From Mesorhizobium opportunistum WSM2075 (GTDB lineage Bacteria > Pseudomonadota > Alphaproteobacteria > Rhizobiales > Rhizobiaceae): 64,000 nucleotides of DNA. Shown here in pieces: positions 8,670 to 16,788 of this stretch. The stretch spans positions 4,096,001-4,160,000 of the forward strand of contig NC_015675.1 in the NCBI RefSeq assembly GCF_000176035.2. Direction: 5' to 3'. The position numbers and the translations under genes are program-made. The notes beneath the pieces are model-generated. The model saw nothing but the letters and a program-made list of their open reading frames with translations. It had not been told where the DNA came from and made no database searches. The first letter of the stretch is position 1. Each line of letters opens with the position of its first letter.

Positions 8670-11219
8670 ATGCTGTATTTTTCGCGCTTCAAGATGATCC
8701 TGATCTGGGTGGCCGTGGCCATCACAGTGATCCTCGCCGCGCCCAATCTGTTCCCTGCCAGCACGCTGGCCCAACTTCCGAGTTGGGTTCCGAAGCGGCA
8801 GATGACGCTCGGCCTCGATTTGCAGGGCGGCTCGCACATCCTGCTGGAGATGAACCAGAACGACCTGATCAAGGATCGGCTGGAGACGACGCGCGACGAA
8901 ATCCGCACACTGCTGCGTGACGCCAAGATCGGCTATACCGGTCTTGCCGGCAACGGGCGGACCTTGCAGGTGCGCATCACCGACCCCGCCCAGCTCGATG
9001 CCGCCAAGAAGGCCTTGAAAACCTTGACCGACCCGGTTGCCGCCGGCCTGTTCACCGGCGGCTCCATCCAGGAAATGTCGCTGGATGAATCCGAGCCCGG
9101 CCTGCTTAAATTCACGGTGACCGACGCCGGCATCAAATACCGCACGTCGACCGCATTGGCACAGTCGATCGAGGTGGTCGAGCGCCGCGTCAACGAGCTC
9201 GGCACCACCGAACCTATCGTACAGCGGCAGGGCGACGACCGCATCCTTGTCCAGGTGCCTGGCCTGCAGGATCCGCAGCGGCTGAAGGAAATCCTCGGCC
9301 AGACCGCGAAGCTGACCTTCCAGATGGTCGACCAGTCGATGCCGGTGCAGGACGCCCTCAAGGGGCGCCCGCCCGCGGGCTCGTCGGTGCTCTACTCCCA
9401 GGACGATCCGCCGGTTCCGTATCTGATCGAGAACCGCGTCATCGTATCGGGCGAAAACCTCGTCGACGCGCAGGCGACCTATAATTCGCAGAACAACGAA
9501 CCGGTGGTTTCATTCCGCTTCGATTCGAAGGGTGCGGCTCGCTTCGGCCAGGCGACCGCACAGAATGTCGGCAAGCTGTTCGCCATCATCCTCGACAACC
9601 AGGTGATTTCGGCGCCGCAGATCCGCGAGCCGATCCTCGGCGGCACCGGCCAGATCTCCGGCAATTTCACCGCGCAGAGCGCCAACGATCTCGCCGTGCT
9701 GCTGCGCGCCGGCGCGCTGCCCGCGACGCTGACGGTGATCGAGGAACGTACCGTGGGTCCCGGCCTCGGCCAGGATTCGATCCATGCCGGCAAGGTCGCC
9801 GGCATTATCGGCTCGATCCTCGTCGTCGCCTTCATGTTCGTCGCCTACGGCTTCCTGGGCTTCCTCGCCAACATCGCGCTTGCCGTGCACGTGGCGATGA
9901 TCGTCGGCGTGCTCTCCTTGCTCGGCGCGACACTGACCTTGCCCGGCATTGCCGGTATCGTGCTGACCATCGGCATGGCGGTCGATTCCAACGTGCTGAT
10001 CTACGAACGCATCCGCGAGGAACGACGTGCCGGCCGCTCCGTGATTCAGGCGATCGACACCGGTTTCACCAAGGCGCTGGCGACGATCGTCGATTCCAAC
10101 GTCACCTCGCTGATCGCCACCGTGGTGCTGTTCTATCTCGGCACCGGCCCGGTGAAGGGCTTTGCCATCACCTATGCCATCGGCATTCTGACCACGGTCT
10201 TCACCGCCTTCACCTTCACGCGTCTGCTGGTGTCGATCTGGCTGCGTCGGGCTCGCCCGAAGGAGTTGCCGAAGGCACCGGTGACTTTCGTTCCGCCCGG
10301 CACGAAAATCCCGTTCATGGGCATCCGCCGTTGGACGTTCGCGCTGTCGAGCACCTTGTCGATACTGTCGGTGGTGCTGTTCATGAGCGTCGGCATCAAT
10401 TACGGCATCGATTTCAAGGGCGGCTCGCTGATCGAGGTGCAATCCAAGTCCGGCAATGCCGATCTCGCCGACATCCGCGGCAGACTAACGGAACTCAACA
10501 TCGGCGAAGTGCAGGTGCAGCAGTTCGGTGCTCCGAACGACGTGCTGATCCGCGTCGGCACGCAAGATGCCGGTGAGAATGCCGAGCAGACGGTGATCGA
10601 CAAGGTCCGCGGCGAGTTGCAGGACCAGTATGATTTCCGCCGCGTCGAGGTGGTGGGGCCGACGGTTTCCGGCGAATTGGCCAAGCAAGGCACCATCGCC
10701 ATGATCGTCGCGCTGGTCGGCATCCTTGTCTATGTCTGGTTCCGTTTCGAATGGCAGTTCGCGGTTGGCGCCATCGTCGCGACGGTGCACGACGTGGTCA
10801 TGACGCTCGGCTTCTTCGTCATCACCGGGCTGGAGTTCAACCAGTCATCGCTGGCCGCGATCCTGACCATCATCGGCTACTCGCTGAACGACACGATCGT
10901 GGTCTATGACCGTGTTCGAGAGGACCTGCGAAAATACAAGCGAATGCCGTTGCCGCAGCTGCTGAACAACGCCATCAACGAAACGCTGTCGAGAACGACG
11001 CTGACCTCCGTCACGACCAGCTTGGCGCTGCTGGCGCTGGTGCTGTTCGGCGGCGAAGTCATCCGCTCCTTCACGCTGGCGATGTTGTTCGGCGTTGTCT
11101 TCGGCACCTATTCGTCGATCTTCATCGCGGCGCCGCTGCTGATCCTGTTCAAGCTGCGGCCGCAGGCTTCGGCCGACGAGGAGAAGCCGGTCGGCGGCGG
11201 CAAGGCGGTCGCGACCTGA
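8670..11219 (+). CDS. secDF: SecD-SecF fused protein-export membrane protein
   Basis: RND-type accessory of the Sec translocon that uses the proton gradient to complete export. At 849 aa it is a natural fusion of SecD (about residues 1-520) and SecF (about 545-835). SecD motifs include TLGLDLQGGSHILLE near the N-terminus and the IGMAVDSNVLIYERIREE block. The SecF half begins with FMGIRRW and has GIDFKGGSLIEV and IIGYSLNDTIVVYDRVRE. Fusion is usual in many alphaproteobacteria. It is downstream of yajC and closely followed by the Mth938-domain gene. Confidence 0.97.
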   Translation: MLYFSRFKMILIWVAVAITVILAAPNLFPASTLAQLPSWVPKRQMTLGLDLQGGSHILLEMNQNDLIKDRLETTRDEIRTLLRDAKIGYTGLAGNGRTLQVRITDPAQLDAAKKALKTLTDPVAAGLFTGGSIQEMSLDESEPGLLKFTVTDAGIKYRTSTALAQSIEVVERRVNELGTTEPIVQRQGDDRILVQVPGLQDPQRLKEILGQTAKLTFQMVDQSMPVQDALKGRPPAGSSVLYSQDDPPVPYLIENRVIVSGENLVDAQATYNSQNNEPVVSFRFDSKGAARFGQATAQNVGKLFAIILDNQVISAPQIREPILGGTGQISGNFTAQSANDLAVLLRAGALPATLTVIEERTVGPGLGQDSIHAGKVAGIIGSILVVAFMFVAYGFLGFLANIALAVHVAMIVGVLSLLGATLTLPGIAGIVLTIGMAVDSNVLIYERIREERRAGRSVIQAIDTGFTKALATIVDSNVTSLIATVVLFYLGTGPVKGFAITYAIGILTTVFTAFTFTRLLVSIWLRRARPKELPKAPVTFVPPGTKIPFMGIRRWTFALSSTLSILSVVLFMSVGINYGIDFKGGSLIEVQSKSGNADLADIRGRLTELNIGEVQVQQFGAPNDVLIRVGTQDAGENAEQTVIDKVRGELQDQYDFRRVEVVGPTVSGELAKQGTIAMIVALVGILVYVWFRFEWQFAVGAIVATVHDVVMTLGFFVITGLEFNQSSLAAILTIIGYSLNDTIVVYDRVREDLRKYKRMPLPQLLNNAINETLSRTTLTSVTTSLALLALVLFGGEVIRSFTLAMLFGVVFGTYSSIFIAAPLLILFKLRPQASADEEKPVGGGKAVAT

Positions 11220-11244
11220 CGCGCGGCGCTGAAGGGGTGACAAA

Positions 11245-11640
11245 GTGGTGACCGGCAAAGGCATCGTCATCCGCGAGGCGCATTTCCCTGGTCGCGCGCC
11301 GATCGAGGCCTACGGCAATGGCGGCTTCCGCTTTGCCGACATGTCGCATCGCGGCTCGCTCCTGTGCCTGCCGTCAGGAATCCATGGCTGGGAGCCGGCA
11401 GACCCCTCGGCGTTGACCGTGGCGGATTTCGACAGGCTGCTGGCCGAGGCGGACAAGGTCGAGATCCTGCTGGTCGGCATGGGCAGGGATTTGAGGCCAT
11501 TGCCGGCGGCGCTGCGGGCGGCGCTGAAGGATGCCGGCATAGCCTCCGAGCCGATGTCGACGGGGGCTGCCGTGCGGACCTACAACGTGCTCCTGGCCGA
11601 GGACCGCGCCGTGGCCGCCGCGCTTATCGCCGTCGACTGA
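11245..11640 (+). CDS. Mth938-domain protein (NDUFAF3-like)
   Basis: 131-aa protein of the DUF498/Mth938 family. The start is GTG with AAGGGGTG just upstream. Family features are the PGRAPIEAYGNGGFRF block near residue 13, a GMGRDLRPLP turn in the middle and TYNVLLAEDRAVAAALIAV at the end. The human homologue NDUFAF3 is a complex I assembly factor. It lies 25 bp after secDF and 1 bp before a squalene/phytoene-synthase-like gene related to another assembly factor (NDUFAF6). The bacterial role is inferred. Confidence 0.85.
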   Translation: MVTGKGIVIREAHFPGRAPIEAYGNGGFRFADMSHRGSLLCLPSGIHGWEPADPSALTVADFDRLLAEADKVEILLVGMGRDLRPLPAALRAALKDAGIASEPMSTGAAVRTYNVLLAEDRAVAAALIAVD

Positions 11641-11641
11641 C

Positions 11642-12490
11642 ATGTCCCGGAACACCGAGATCGTCATGGACACGGTGCGCGCCGCCGACCACGATCGCTA
11701 TCTCACCGCGCTCTATGCGCCGGCCGACACACGCGATGCGCTGTTTTCGCTCTATGCCTTCAATGCCGAAATTGCCGGCATCCGCGATCGCATCCACGAG
11801 CCGTTGCCCGGCGAGGTGCGGCTGCAATGGTGGCGCGATGTGGTAGCCGCCGGCGGCGAGGCGGGCGCGGGTCATCCGGTTGCCGAAGCCTTGAATGCCA
11901 CCATCGCCGCGTTCAAATTGCCGAAACTTGCCTTCGAAAACATGCTCGAAGCCCGCATCTTCGATCTCTACGACGATCCGATGCCGTCGCGCACCGATCT
12001 GGAAGGTTATTGCGGCGAGACGGCAGCAGCACTCATCCAGCTTGCCGCGATGGTGCTCGATCCCGTCGAGGCGCCAAGGTTCGCCGAACTGGCGGGCAGG
12101 GCAGGCTGTGCCCAGGCAATGACCGGCCTGTTGCTTCTGCTGCCGCTGCACCGCAAGCGAGGGCAGTGTTTTGTCCCCGCCGACATCCTGGCGGCGGCGG
12201 GCTCATCGGCGGAGGAATTCGTTGCCGGCGATGGCGGACCTGGTGCGCAGCGCGCCGTGGCGGCGATGATGGCGCTGGCGCGCGAGCATCTTTCCGCCTT
12301 CGAGCAGGACGCCGCAGCGCTGCCGGCGTCCTTGCGCCCGGTATTCCTGCCGCTGGCGCTGTCGCGTGCCTATCTCGGCAAGATGGAACGGTCGCGCCAA
12401 TCACCGCTCGATGGCGTCGTACGGCTGTCCGCCTTGCGCCGGCATTGGCTGCTGCTGCGTCGTGCAAGCAAGGGCTGGCCGGCACTTTGA
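11642..12490 (+). CDS. Squalene/phytoene synthase-like protein, probably non-catalytic (NDUFAF6-like)
   Basis: 282-aa member of the SQS/PSY fold. It keeps the structural block EVRLQWWRD and ETAAALIQLAA. The catalytic Asp-rich motifs are not recognisable: the first region reads NAEIAGIRDRI instead of DxxxD, and the second reads LHRKRGQCFVPADIL without the paired Asp. This points to a non-enzymatic role like the mitochondrial complex I assembly factor NDUFAF6, not prenyl condensation. It begins one base after the Mth938-domain gene, itself NDUFAF3-like. No carotenoid or hopanoid genes are adjacent. Confidence 0.8.
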   Translation: MSRNTEIVMDTVRAADHDRYLTALYAPADTRDALFSLYAFNAEIAGIRDRIHEPLPGEVRLQWWRDVVAAGGEAGAGHPVAEALNATIAAFKLPKLAFENMLEARIFDLYDDPMPSRTDLEGYCGETAAALIQLAAMVLDPVEAPRFAELAGRAGCAQAMTGLLLLLPLHRKRGQCFVPADILAAAGSSAEEFVAGDGGPGAQRAVAAMMALAREHLSAFEQDAAALPASLRPVFLPLALSRAYLGKMERSRQSPLDGVVRLSALRRHWLLLRRASKGWPAL

Positions 12491-12573
12491 CGTAAACGTC
12501 AACCGTGTTAAGGATTCGACCGAGCTGAGAACTGTCGCCGAAGACGACGGGCCGGCCCGGAGGAAATCCATCC

Positions 12574-13008
12574 ATGAGCTTGCCCGTGCTGGTCGTCCTT
12601 GTCGTGTTCGGCATTGCGCTGTCGGTCGCTGCCGTGCATTTCACCGGCGGCAGCAGGACGGCAATGCTTGCCGGCGCAGATCAGGCATTGAGCCGTTTCG
12701 GCGAGGATTTTCCCGACGAAGTGGCCGCGAAAGTCCACCTGACGGCGGATGCCAGGACGGCATTCCTGGATATCGGGCACGGGCGCATCGGCATCGTGCA
12801 CAGCGTCGGCGACTGCTTTTTGACCCGCATCGTCACGGCTGCGGACGTATCCGTGTCCAATTCCGACGAAACGAACACAATCCTGGTGCGCCTGACGGAC
12901 TTTACCTGGAAGGGCGGCAGCTTCCGCTTTGCCCGTGCCGGCGATGCTCAAGCTTTGCTGAATGCTCTCAGCGCGCACCAATCAAATTCCACCGCGGAGG
13001 CTGCTTGA
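12574..13008 (+). CDS. Conserved-looking hypothetical protein with N-terminal membrane segment
   Basis: 144-aa protein not recognised. An N-terminal hydrophobic stretch (about residues 3-22) is an uncleaved anchor or signal, followed by an alpha/beta soluble part. GGAGGAAA lies 8-15 bp before the ATG. Its TGA overlaps the start of the desaturase gene (TGATG), suggesting translational coupling. It may assist the neighbouring membrane hydroxylase, but nothing in the sequence proves that. Confidence 0.7.
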   Translation: MSLPVLVVLVVFGIALSVAAVHFTGGSRTAMLAGADQALSRFGEDFPDEVAAKVHLTADARTAFLDIGHGRIGIVHSVGDCFLTRIVTAADVSVSNSDETNTILVRLTDFTWKGGSFRFARAGDAQALLNALSAHQSNSTAEAA

Positions 13009-13958
13009 TGGACGACTACAATTTTCCGCAGGTCACGCAGCTGACGATTCCGTTCTTCGTCGCCGCCATCCTGATCGAGCTTTGGCTGGTGCGCACAGGC
13101 CGCGCCAAGGGCTCGTTCGAGACTCGCGACACGCTGACCAGTCTGATGATGGGCACCGGCAATGTTGTTGCCGGACTGCTGCTTGGCGTCGTCTCCTACT
13201 GGGCGCTGCTGTGGCTGTGGCAGTTCCACGTCTTCAACCTCGGCCTGTCGGTCTGGGTGTTCCTGGCCGCTTTCCTGCTCGATGATCTGCGCTACTACGT
13301 CTATCACCGCATCGCGCACTGTGTGCGCTGGGTGTGGGCCGAGCACGTCAACCATCACTCCAGCCAGCATTACAACCTGTCGACGGCGCTCAGGCAAAGC
13401 TGGACTGGCCTGTTCACCTTCATGTTCGTGCTGCAGGCGCCGCTGGTGCTGCTCGGCTTCCATCCGGCGGTGATTGCCTTCACCTTCGGCTTCAATCTGG
13501 TCTGGCAGTTCTGGATCCACACAGAGACCATTGGCAAGATGTGGGGCTGGTTCGAATTCGTCTTCAACACGCCTTCGCACCACCGCGTCCACCACGCCAC
13601 CAATCCGCGCTATCTCGACGCCAACTATGCCGGCACGCTGATCATCTGGGACCGCATGTTCGGCACTTTCGTCGAAGAGCTGGAGGAGGACCGGCCGCGC
13701 TACGGCATCGTCAAGAATCTCGGCACCTTCAACCCGCTGAAAGTGGCTTTTCACGAGTGGATCGGCATGTTCAGGGACGCTTTTGGGCCAGGTCTTTCGA
13801 TTGGCGATCGTCTGAATTATCTCATCAAGCCGCCGGGCTGGAGCCATGACGGTTCGCGCGATACGTCGGAGAGCCTGAAGGCGGCCTATGTCAGGCGAAA
13901 TCCAAGCGAGGCGGGGAAGCCGGGGTTGCCGATGGCGGCAGGCGGGCCGGCCGAGTAG
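13008..13958 (+). CDS. Sterol desaturase/fatty acid hydroxylase family protein
   Basis: 316-aa integral membrane di-iron oxygenase family protein. Several hydrophobic helices surround the His clusters HRIAH, HVNHHSSQHYN and, further on, HRVHHATN, which bind the two irons. The ATG at 13008 is chosen because GGAGG precedes it and it overlaps the upstream stop; a longer frame from 12366 runs through other genes and is not used. The substrate (fatty acid, sterol-like or ornithine lipid) cannot be told. About 300 bp further downstream lies the parDE pair in the opposite direction. Confidence 0.9.
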   Translation: MDDYNFPQVTQLTIPFFVAAILIELWLVRTGRAKGSFETRDTLTSLMMGTGNVVAGLLLGVVSYWALLWLWQFHVFNLGLSVWVFLAAFLLDDLRYYVYHRIAHCVRWVWAEHVNHHSSQHYNLSTALRQSWTGLFTFMFVLQAPLVLLGFHPAVIAFTFGFNLVWQFWIHTETIGKMWGWFEFVFNTPSHHRVHHATNPRYLDANYAGTLIIWDRMFGTFVEELEEDRPRYGIVKNLGTFNPLKVAFHEWIGMFRDAFGPGLSIGDRLNYLIKPPGWSHDGSRDTSESLKAAYVRRNPSEAGKPGLPMAAGGPAE

Positions 13959-13960
13959 CG

Positions 13961-14293
13961 CTACGAAGGCTCGCGTGAACCACCATCGCGCATTAGTGTT
14001 TCATAGTCACGGCCGCCGTAGAAGATGTTGACGATGCGGACGAAATCGTCATTCACGACATAGACGATGGCGGCGGAATGTTCGAAGGGGGCAGCACGTA
14101 GCCCCGGCATGATGTCGTCGCGGGGGCGACCCCCGCGAGGGGCGTTACCGATGCCTTGGCAGCGATTTTTGATCCGATCGACAAAACGGTTGGCGATGGT
14201 CTCGCTTCCGCTGCTATCGAAGATGTAGACAGCAATCGCTTCGAGATCGGCAATCGCCTCTTCGCTAAGAACGACGGCGAGACGCTGTATTAT
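13961..14293 (-). CDS. parE: ParE/RelE-type toxin frame lacking a standard start codon
   Basis: Read on the minus strand, this frame gives a complete RelE/ParE-fold toxin of about 100-110 aa: LSEEAIADLEAIAVYIFDSS at the start, APFEHSAAIVYVVNDD in the middle and the strong end signature YGGRDYETLMRD. The frame is open back to about 14329 but has no ATG, GTG or TTG before LAVVLSEEA. The first plausible position is two ATA codons at 14293-14288 inside the end of parD. The usual start may be mutated (ATG to ATA), ATA may be used, or translation may couple to parD. The end overlaps nothing. Confidence 0.72.
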   Translation of the reverse strand: MIQRLAVVLSEEAIADLEAIAVYIFDSSGSETIANRFVDRIKNRCQGIGNAPRGGRPRDDIMPGLRAAPFEHSAAIVYVVNDDFVRIVNIFYGGRDYETLMRDGGSREPS

Positions 14294-14567
14294 CGGTGTC
14301 TCGCGCGAGTTGCGAAATGCGGCTCTTTACTCTTTCAATTGCATTTTCGAGTGGAACGGCGGGCCTCGTATCCTCGATCGACGCCTTCACCCGCGCCCGG
14401 ATCGACGCCATCCGTTCGGCATGCTCTTCCTCTTCGCGCTGGAAGGCGCGCAGCGCCGCGCGGATCACTTCGCTCGCGGAGCCGAAGGAACCATCCTCGA
14501 CTTTCTCGCGGATCATGCGCGCCATTGCGGGCGTGACGGTGACAGACAGTTTCTCGGCGGATTCCAT
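14265..14567 (-). CDS. parD: ParD-type antitoxin (CopG/RHH family)
   Basis: 100-aa antitoxin with an N-terminal ribbon-helix-helix DNA-binding region: KLSVTVTPAMARMIREKV, then DGSFGSASEVIRAALRAFQRE, typical of type II ParD/CC2985 proteins. The C-terminal half, which should bind the toxin, is charged. It lies immediately upstream of and overlaps the parE frame on the same strand. A perfect 19-bp inverted repeat just before its start is a good candidate for an autoregulatory operator. Confidence 0.88.
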   Translation of the reverse strand: MESAEKLSVTVTPAMARMIREKVEDGSFGSASEVIRAALRAFQREEEEHAERMASIRARVKASIEDTRPAVPLENAIERVKSRISQLARDTDNTASRRRS

Positions 14568-14578
14568 AGAACGGCTCC

Positions 14579-14619
14579 CTGCGGGCAGAAGTAGGATATT
14601 ATCCTACTTCTGCCCGCAG
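14579..14619. promoter_or_regulatory. Perfect 19-bp inverted repeat upstream of parD
   Basis: Two 19-bp arms (14579-14597 and 14601-14619) are exactly complementary across a 3-bp centre. The arms run CTGCGGGCAGAAGTAGGAT and its complement. It starts 11 bp upstream of the parD ATG and 20 bp after the trmFO stop. The AT-rich centre (GGATATTATCC) could overlap a -10 box, as in self-repressed toxin-antitoxin operators. It could also act as a hairpin terminator for trmFO. Confidence 0.65.
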
Positions 14620-14638
14620 GTCCAATCCGAAAGGCCCG

Positions 14639-16048
14639 CTATTCGGCTGCTTGCGCTTGCGAGGGCAGGCCCAGCCATTGCCTGCAATCACCCAGCGCGC
14701 GCGAGGTAATAGCGTGGCGCTTGGCAACGGTCTTGTCCTTGCCGCGCAGGCGTTGGCCTTCGATCTTCGCCGCTTCGACCGGCGGGAACAGGCCGAAATT
14801 GACGTTCATCGGCTGGAATGACCGCTTGCCCGGCTCGTCCTCGGAGACGATGTGGCCGCCGGTGATGTGGTTGAGCAGCGCGCCGAAGGCCGTGGTTAGC
14901 GGCGGCAGCGAGGTCGCATGGCCGAGCCGCTCCGCGGCGGCGAAGCGGCCAGCGAGCAGGCCGATCGCAGCGCTCTCGACATAACCTTCGCAGCCGGTGA
15001 TCTGGCCGGCGAAGCGCAGGCCAGGCCGCGACTTCAGCTGCAGCGAGGCGTCGAGCAGGGTCGGCGAATTGATGTAGGTGTTGCGGTGCAGGCCGCCGAG
15101 GCGGGCAAAATCGGCGTTTTCCAGGCCCGGAATGGTGCGGAAGACGCGCACCTGCTCGGCATGCTTGAGCTTGGTCTGGAAGCCGACCATGTTGTAGAGC
15201 GTGCCCAGCGCATTATCCTGGCGAAGCTGCACCACGGCATAGGCCTTCACCGTCGGATTGTGGGCATTGGTGAGGCCCATCGGCTTCATCGGGCCGTAGC
15301 GCAGCGTTTCGACGCCACGCTCGGCCATGATCTCGATCGGCAGGCAGCCATCGAAATAGGGCGTGCCTTCCCATTGCTTGAACTCGGTCTTCTGGCCGTC
15401 GACCAGCGCTTGCACGAAGGCGAGGTACTGGTCCTTGTCCATCGGACAGTTGATGTAGTCCTTGCCGGTGCCGCCCGGGCCGACCTTGTCGTAGCGCGAC
15501 TGGAACCAGCAAATGTCCATGTCGATCGTGTCGAAATGGATGATCGGCGCGATGGCGTCGAAGAAGGCGAGCGCATCGGCGCCGGTCACTTCCGCGATCG
15601 ACTGGGCAAGCGACGGCGCGGTCAGCGGGCCCGTGGCGATGATTGCCTGGTCCCAATCCGCCGGCGGCAGGCCCGGCATTTCCTCGCGCTGGATGGTGAT
15701 CAGCGGGTGCGCTTCGAGCTTTTTCGTCACCGCGTCGGAAAAACCGTCACGGTCGACGGCCAGCGCGCCGCCCGCAGGCACCTGATTGGCGTCGCCGGCG
15801 CCCATGATCAGCGAACCGGCCAGCCGCATCTCGGCATGCAGCAGGCCGACGGCGTTGTTCTCGGCATCGTCGGAGCGGAAGGAATTGGAACAGACGAGTT
15901 CGGCCAGCCCATCGGTCTTGTGCGCGTCAGTGCCGCGAACGGGCCGCATTTCATGCAGGATGACCGGTACGCCGGCTTGCGCCGCCTGCCATGCGGCTTC
16001 GGAACCGGCGAGACCGCCGCCGATGATATGGATGGGATTTTTGCTCAT
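14639..16048 (-). CDS. trmFO: Methylenetetrahydrofolate-tRNA-(uracil-5-)-methyltransferase TrmFO
   Basis: FAD- and folate-dependent enzyme making 5-methyluridine at position 54 of the tRNA T-loop. The start at 16048 gives [20 protein letters not shown], with the GxGxxG FAD-binding loop at the N-terminus; the longer frame to 16147 is not supported. Other family blocks are [20 protein letters not shown] and [21 protein letters not shown] near the C-terminus. The 469 aa are the normal length. Upstream on the same strand is the RNA repeat array; downstream is parDE. Confidence 0.95.
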   Translation of the reverse strand: MSKNPIHIIGGGLAGSEAAWQAAQAGVPVILHEMRPVRGTDAHKTDGLAELVCSNSFRSDDAENNAVGLLHAEMRLAGSLIMGAGDANQVPAGGALAVDRDGFSDAVTKKLEAHPLITIQREEMPGLPPADWDQAIIATGPLTAPSLAQSIAEVTGADALAFFDAIAPIIHFDTIDMDICWFQSRYDKVGPGGTGKDYINCPMDKDQYLAFVQALVDGQKTEFKQWEGTPYFDGCLPIEIMAERGVETLRYGPMKPMGLTNAHNPTVKAYAVVQLRQDNALGTLYNMVGFQTKLKHAEQVRVFRTIPGLENADFARLGGLHRNTYINSPTLLDASLQLKSRPGLRFAGQITGCEGYVESAAIGLLAGRFAAAERLGHATSLPPLTTAFGALLNHITGGHIVSEDEPGKRSFQPMNVNFGLFPPVEAAKIEGQRLRGKDKTVAKRHAITSRALGDCRQWLGLPSQAQAAE

Positions 16049-16142
16049 GAGCGCCGGAATAATCGCTTGGTGCTGCGATTGCAATTGCCGTGCTTGGTGT
16101 TGGGCAAACCGCAGAAGGGCGAAACCAGGCGCTGAATACAAC

Positions 16143-16246
16143 AACACCCGCCGGGGGAGGAGGTCCGGCGGGTGTCGTTTTTGGGGGTCGACCCTCGGGA
16201 GGAGGTGAAGATCGACCGTATTCGTCGTTGCCGGGGAGGAGGTCGG
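16143..16246 (-). ncRNA. CCUCCUCCC-loop small RNA, unit C (last in array)
   Basis: Third unit in transcription order. Hairpin 1 (16229-16246) has stem GCCG/CGGC and hairpin 2 (16185-16216) stem GGTCGA/TCGACC. Hairpin 3 (16143-16174) has an 11-bp perfect stem followed on the minus strand by GTTGTA, terminator-like. Hairpins 1 and 3 present the 10-nt loop ACCTCCTCCC; hairpin 2 carries CCTCCTCCC in a larger loop. Unlike units A and B, hairpin 3 uses ACACCCGCCGG with its matching complement, so both arms changed together. The trmFO start is about 95 bp downstream. Confidence 0.78.
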
Positions 16247-16324
16247 CTTTGACGAAATCTCTTTTGCTATCTTTTGAAAGGGGCAAAACCCTTTGGAGCA
16301 AATTCATTTGCTCCGGGGAAACAA

Positions 16325-16426
16325 CGCCCGCCGCGGGAGGAGGTGCGGCGGGCGCCGTTTGTGTGGCCAACCCTCGGGAGGAGGTGAAGGTCGGGCCTAT
16401 TCGTCATTGCCGGGGAGGAGGTCGGC
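16325..16426 (-). ncRNA. CCUCCUCCC-loop small RNA, unit B (middle)
   Basis: Second unit. Hairpin 1 (16409-16426) is GCCG/CGGC around ACCTCCTCCC. Hairpin 2 (16365-16397) has GGCC/GGCC plus an ACC/GGT inner stem. Hairpin 3 (16325-16354) has the 10-bp perfect stem CGCCCGCCGC/GCGGCGGGCG with the same 10-nt loop, then GTTGTTTCCCC on the minus strand. The spacer before unit C (16247-16324) is almost identical to the one before unit B, including a GGAGCAAAT/ATTTGCTCC hairpin one pair shorter than in the other copy. Confidence 0.8.
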
Positions 16427-16505
16427 TTTGACGAAATCTCTTTTGCTATCTTTTGAAAGGGGCAAAACCCTTTGGAGCAAAATTCATTTTGCTCCGGGGA
16501 AACAA

Positions 16506-16613
16506 CGCCCGCCGCGGGAGGAGGTGCGGCGGGCGCCGTTTTGGTGGTCAACCCTCGGGAGGAGGATAAGGGCTGACCGTTCGCTGGAGGTCGGGGAGGA
16601 GGTCGACCCCAGC
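16506..16613 (-). ncRNA. CCUCCUCCC-loop small RNA, unit A (first in array)
   Basis: First unit, beginning 11 bp after the stop of the second DUF1127 gene. Hairpin 1 (16583-16613) is longer than in B and C: GCTGG and GGTCG pair with CGACC and CCAGC around ACCTCCTCCC. Hairpin 2 (16546-16578) pairs GGTCA/TGACC and CCCT/AGGG. Hairpin 3 (16506-16535) is the 10-bp GC stem shared with unit B. The hairpin 1 stem is GTCG/CGAC here but GCCG/CGGC in B and C, a compensatory change. Probably co-transcribed with the DUF1127 genes and processed. Confidence 0.8.
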
Positions 16614-16623
16614 GAAATTCCTG

Positions 16624-16764
16624 TTAGATCGCCCGGCGGGCGACGATCTTGATTTCGTCGCGGACGATACCGAGATCATGCAGCTGGCGGTTCGAAAGGC
16701 GACCCAGCTCGGTAACCGTCTCGCGATAAACGCGCCAGTTACGATAGTTGCGGATCAGGTTCAT
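16624..16764 (-). CDS. DUF1127 small basic protein (second copy)
   Basis: 46-aa protein starting MNLIRNYRNWRVYRETVTEL with the DUF1127 core LGRLSNRQLHDLGIVRDEI, ending in basic residues. It is nearly the same as the copy 49 bp upstream, a tandem duplication. In Rhodobacter a DUF1127 protein (CcaF1) is encoded just upstream of the CCUCCUCCC RNAs and binds RNA; here too the array follows directly, 11 bp after the stop. The initiation codon is shared with the other copy's MNLIRNYRNWR start. Confidence 0.9.
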   Translation of the reverse strand: MNLIRNYRNWRVYRETVTELGRLSNRQLHDLGIVRDEIKIVARRAI

Positions 16765-16788
16765 TGTCGTTCTCTTTTTCAAAACTGG

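Larger units (their letters stand above)
16143..16613. repeat. Three-unit tandem repeat (~181-bp period) carrying nine CCTCCTCCC motifs
   Basis: GGGAGGAGG on the plus strand (CCTCCTCCC on the minus) starts at 16154, 16196, 16233, 16335, 16376, 16413, 16516, 16557 and 16594. The spacing pattern is about 41, 37, 102, repeated. The two spacers (16247-16324 and 16427-16505) are nearly identical and each holds two hairpins: GGAGCAAA(A)T/AT(T)TTTGCTCC and AAAGGG/CCCTTT with loop GCAAAA. No coding potential with family features is seen on either strand. It is not a CRISPR array: units are long, structured and few. Confidence 0.85.

Noticed and set aside
12366..13007. Long N-terminal extension of the desaturase frame
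   Set aside because: It runs through the upstream SQS/PSY and hypothetical genes in another frame; the ATG at 13008 has GGAGG and a TGATG overlap.
16143..16613. CRISPR array or coding repeats
   Set aside because: Three units of ~181 bp with paired hairpins and long near-identical spacers, no direct short repeats with unique spacers, no cas genes. Short frames in the region show no protein features.
16143..16613. GGGAGGAGG as a series of plus-strand ribosome-binding sites
   Set aside because: None is followed at 5-10 bp by a start codon opening a believable reading frame; the hairpin symmetry and the position downstream of minus-strand DUF1127 genes favour minus-strand RNAs.
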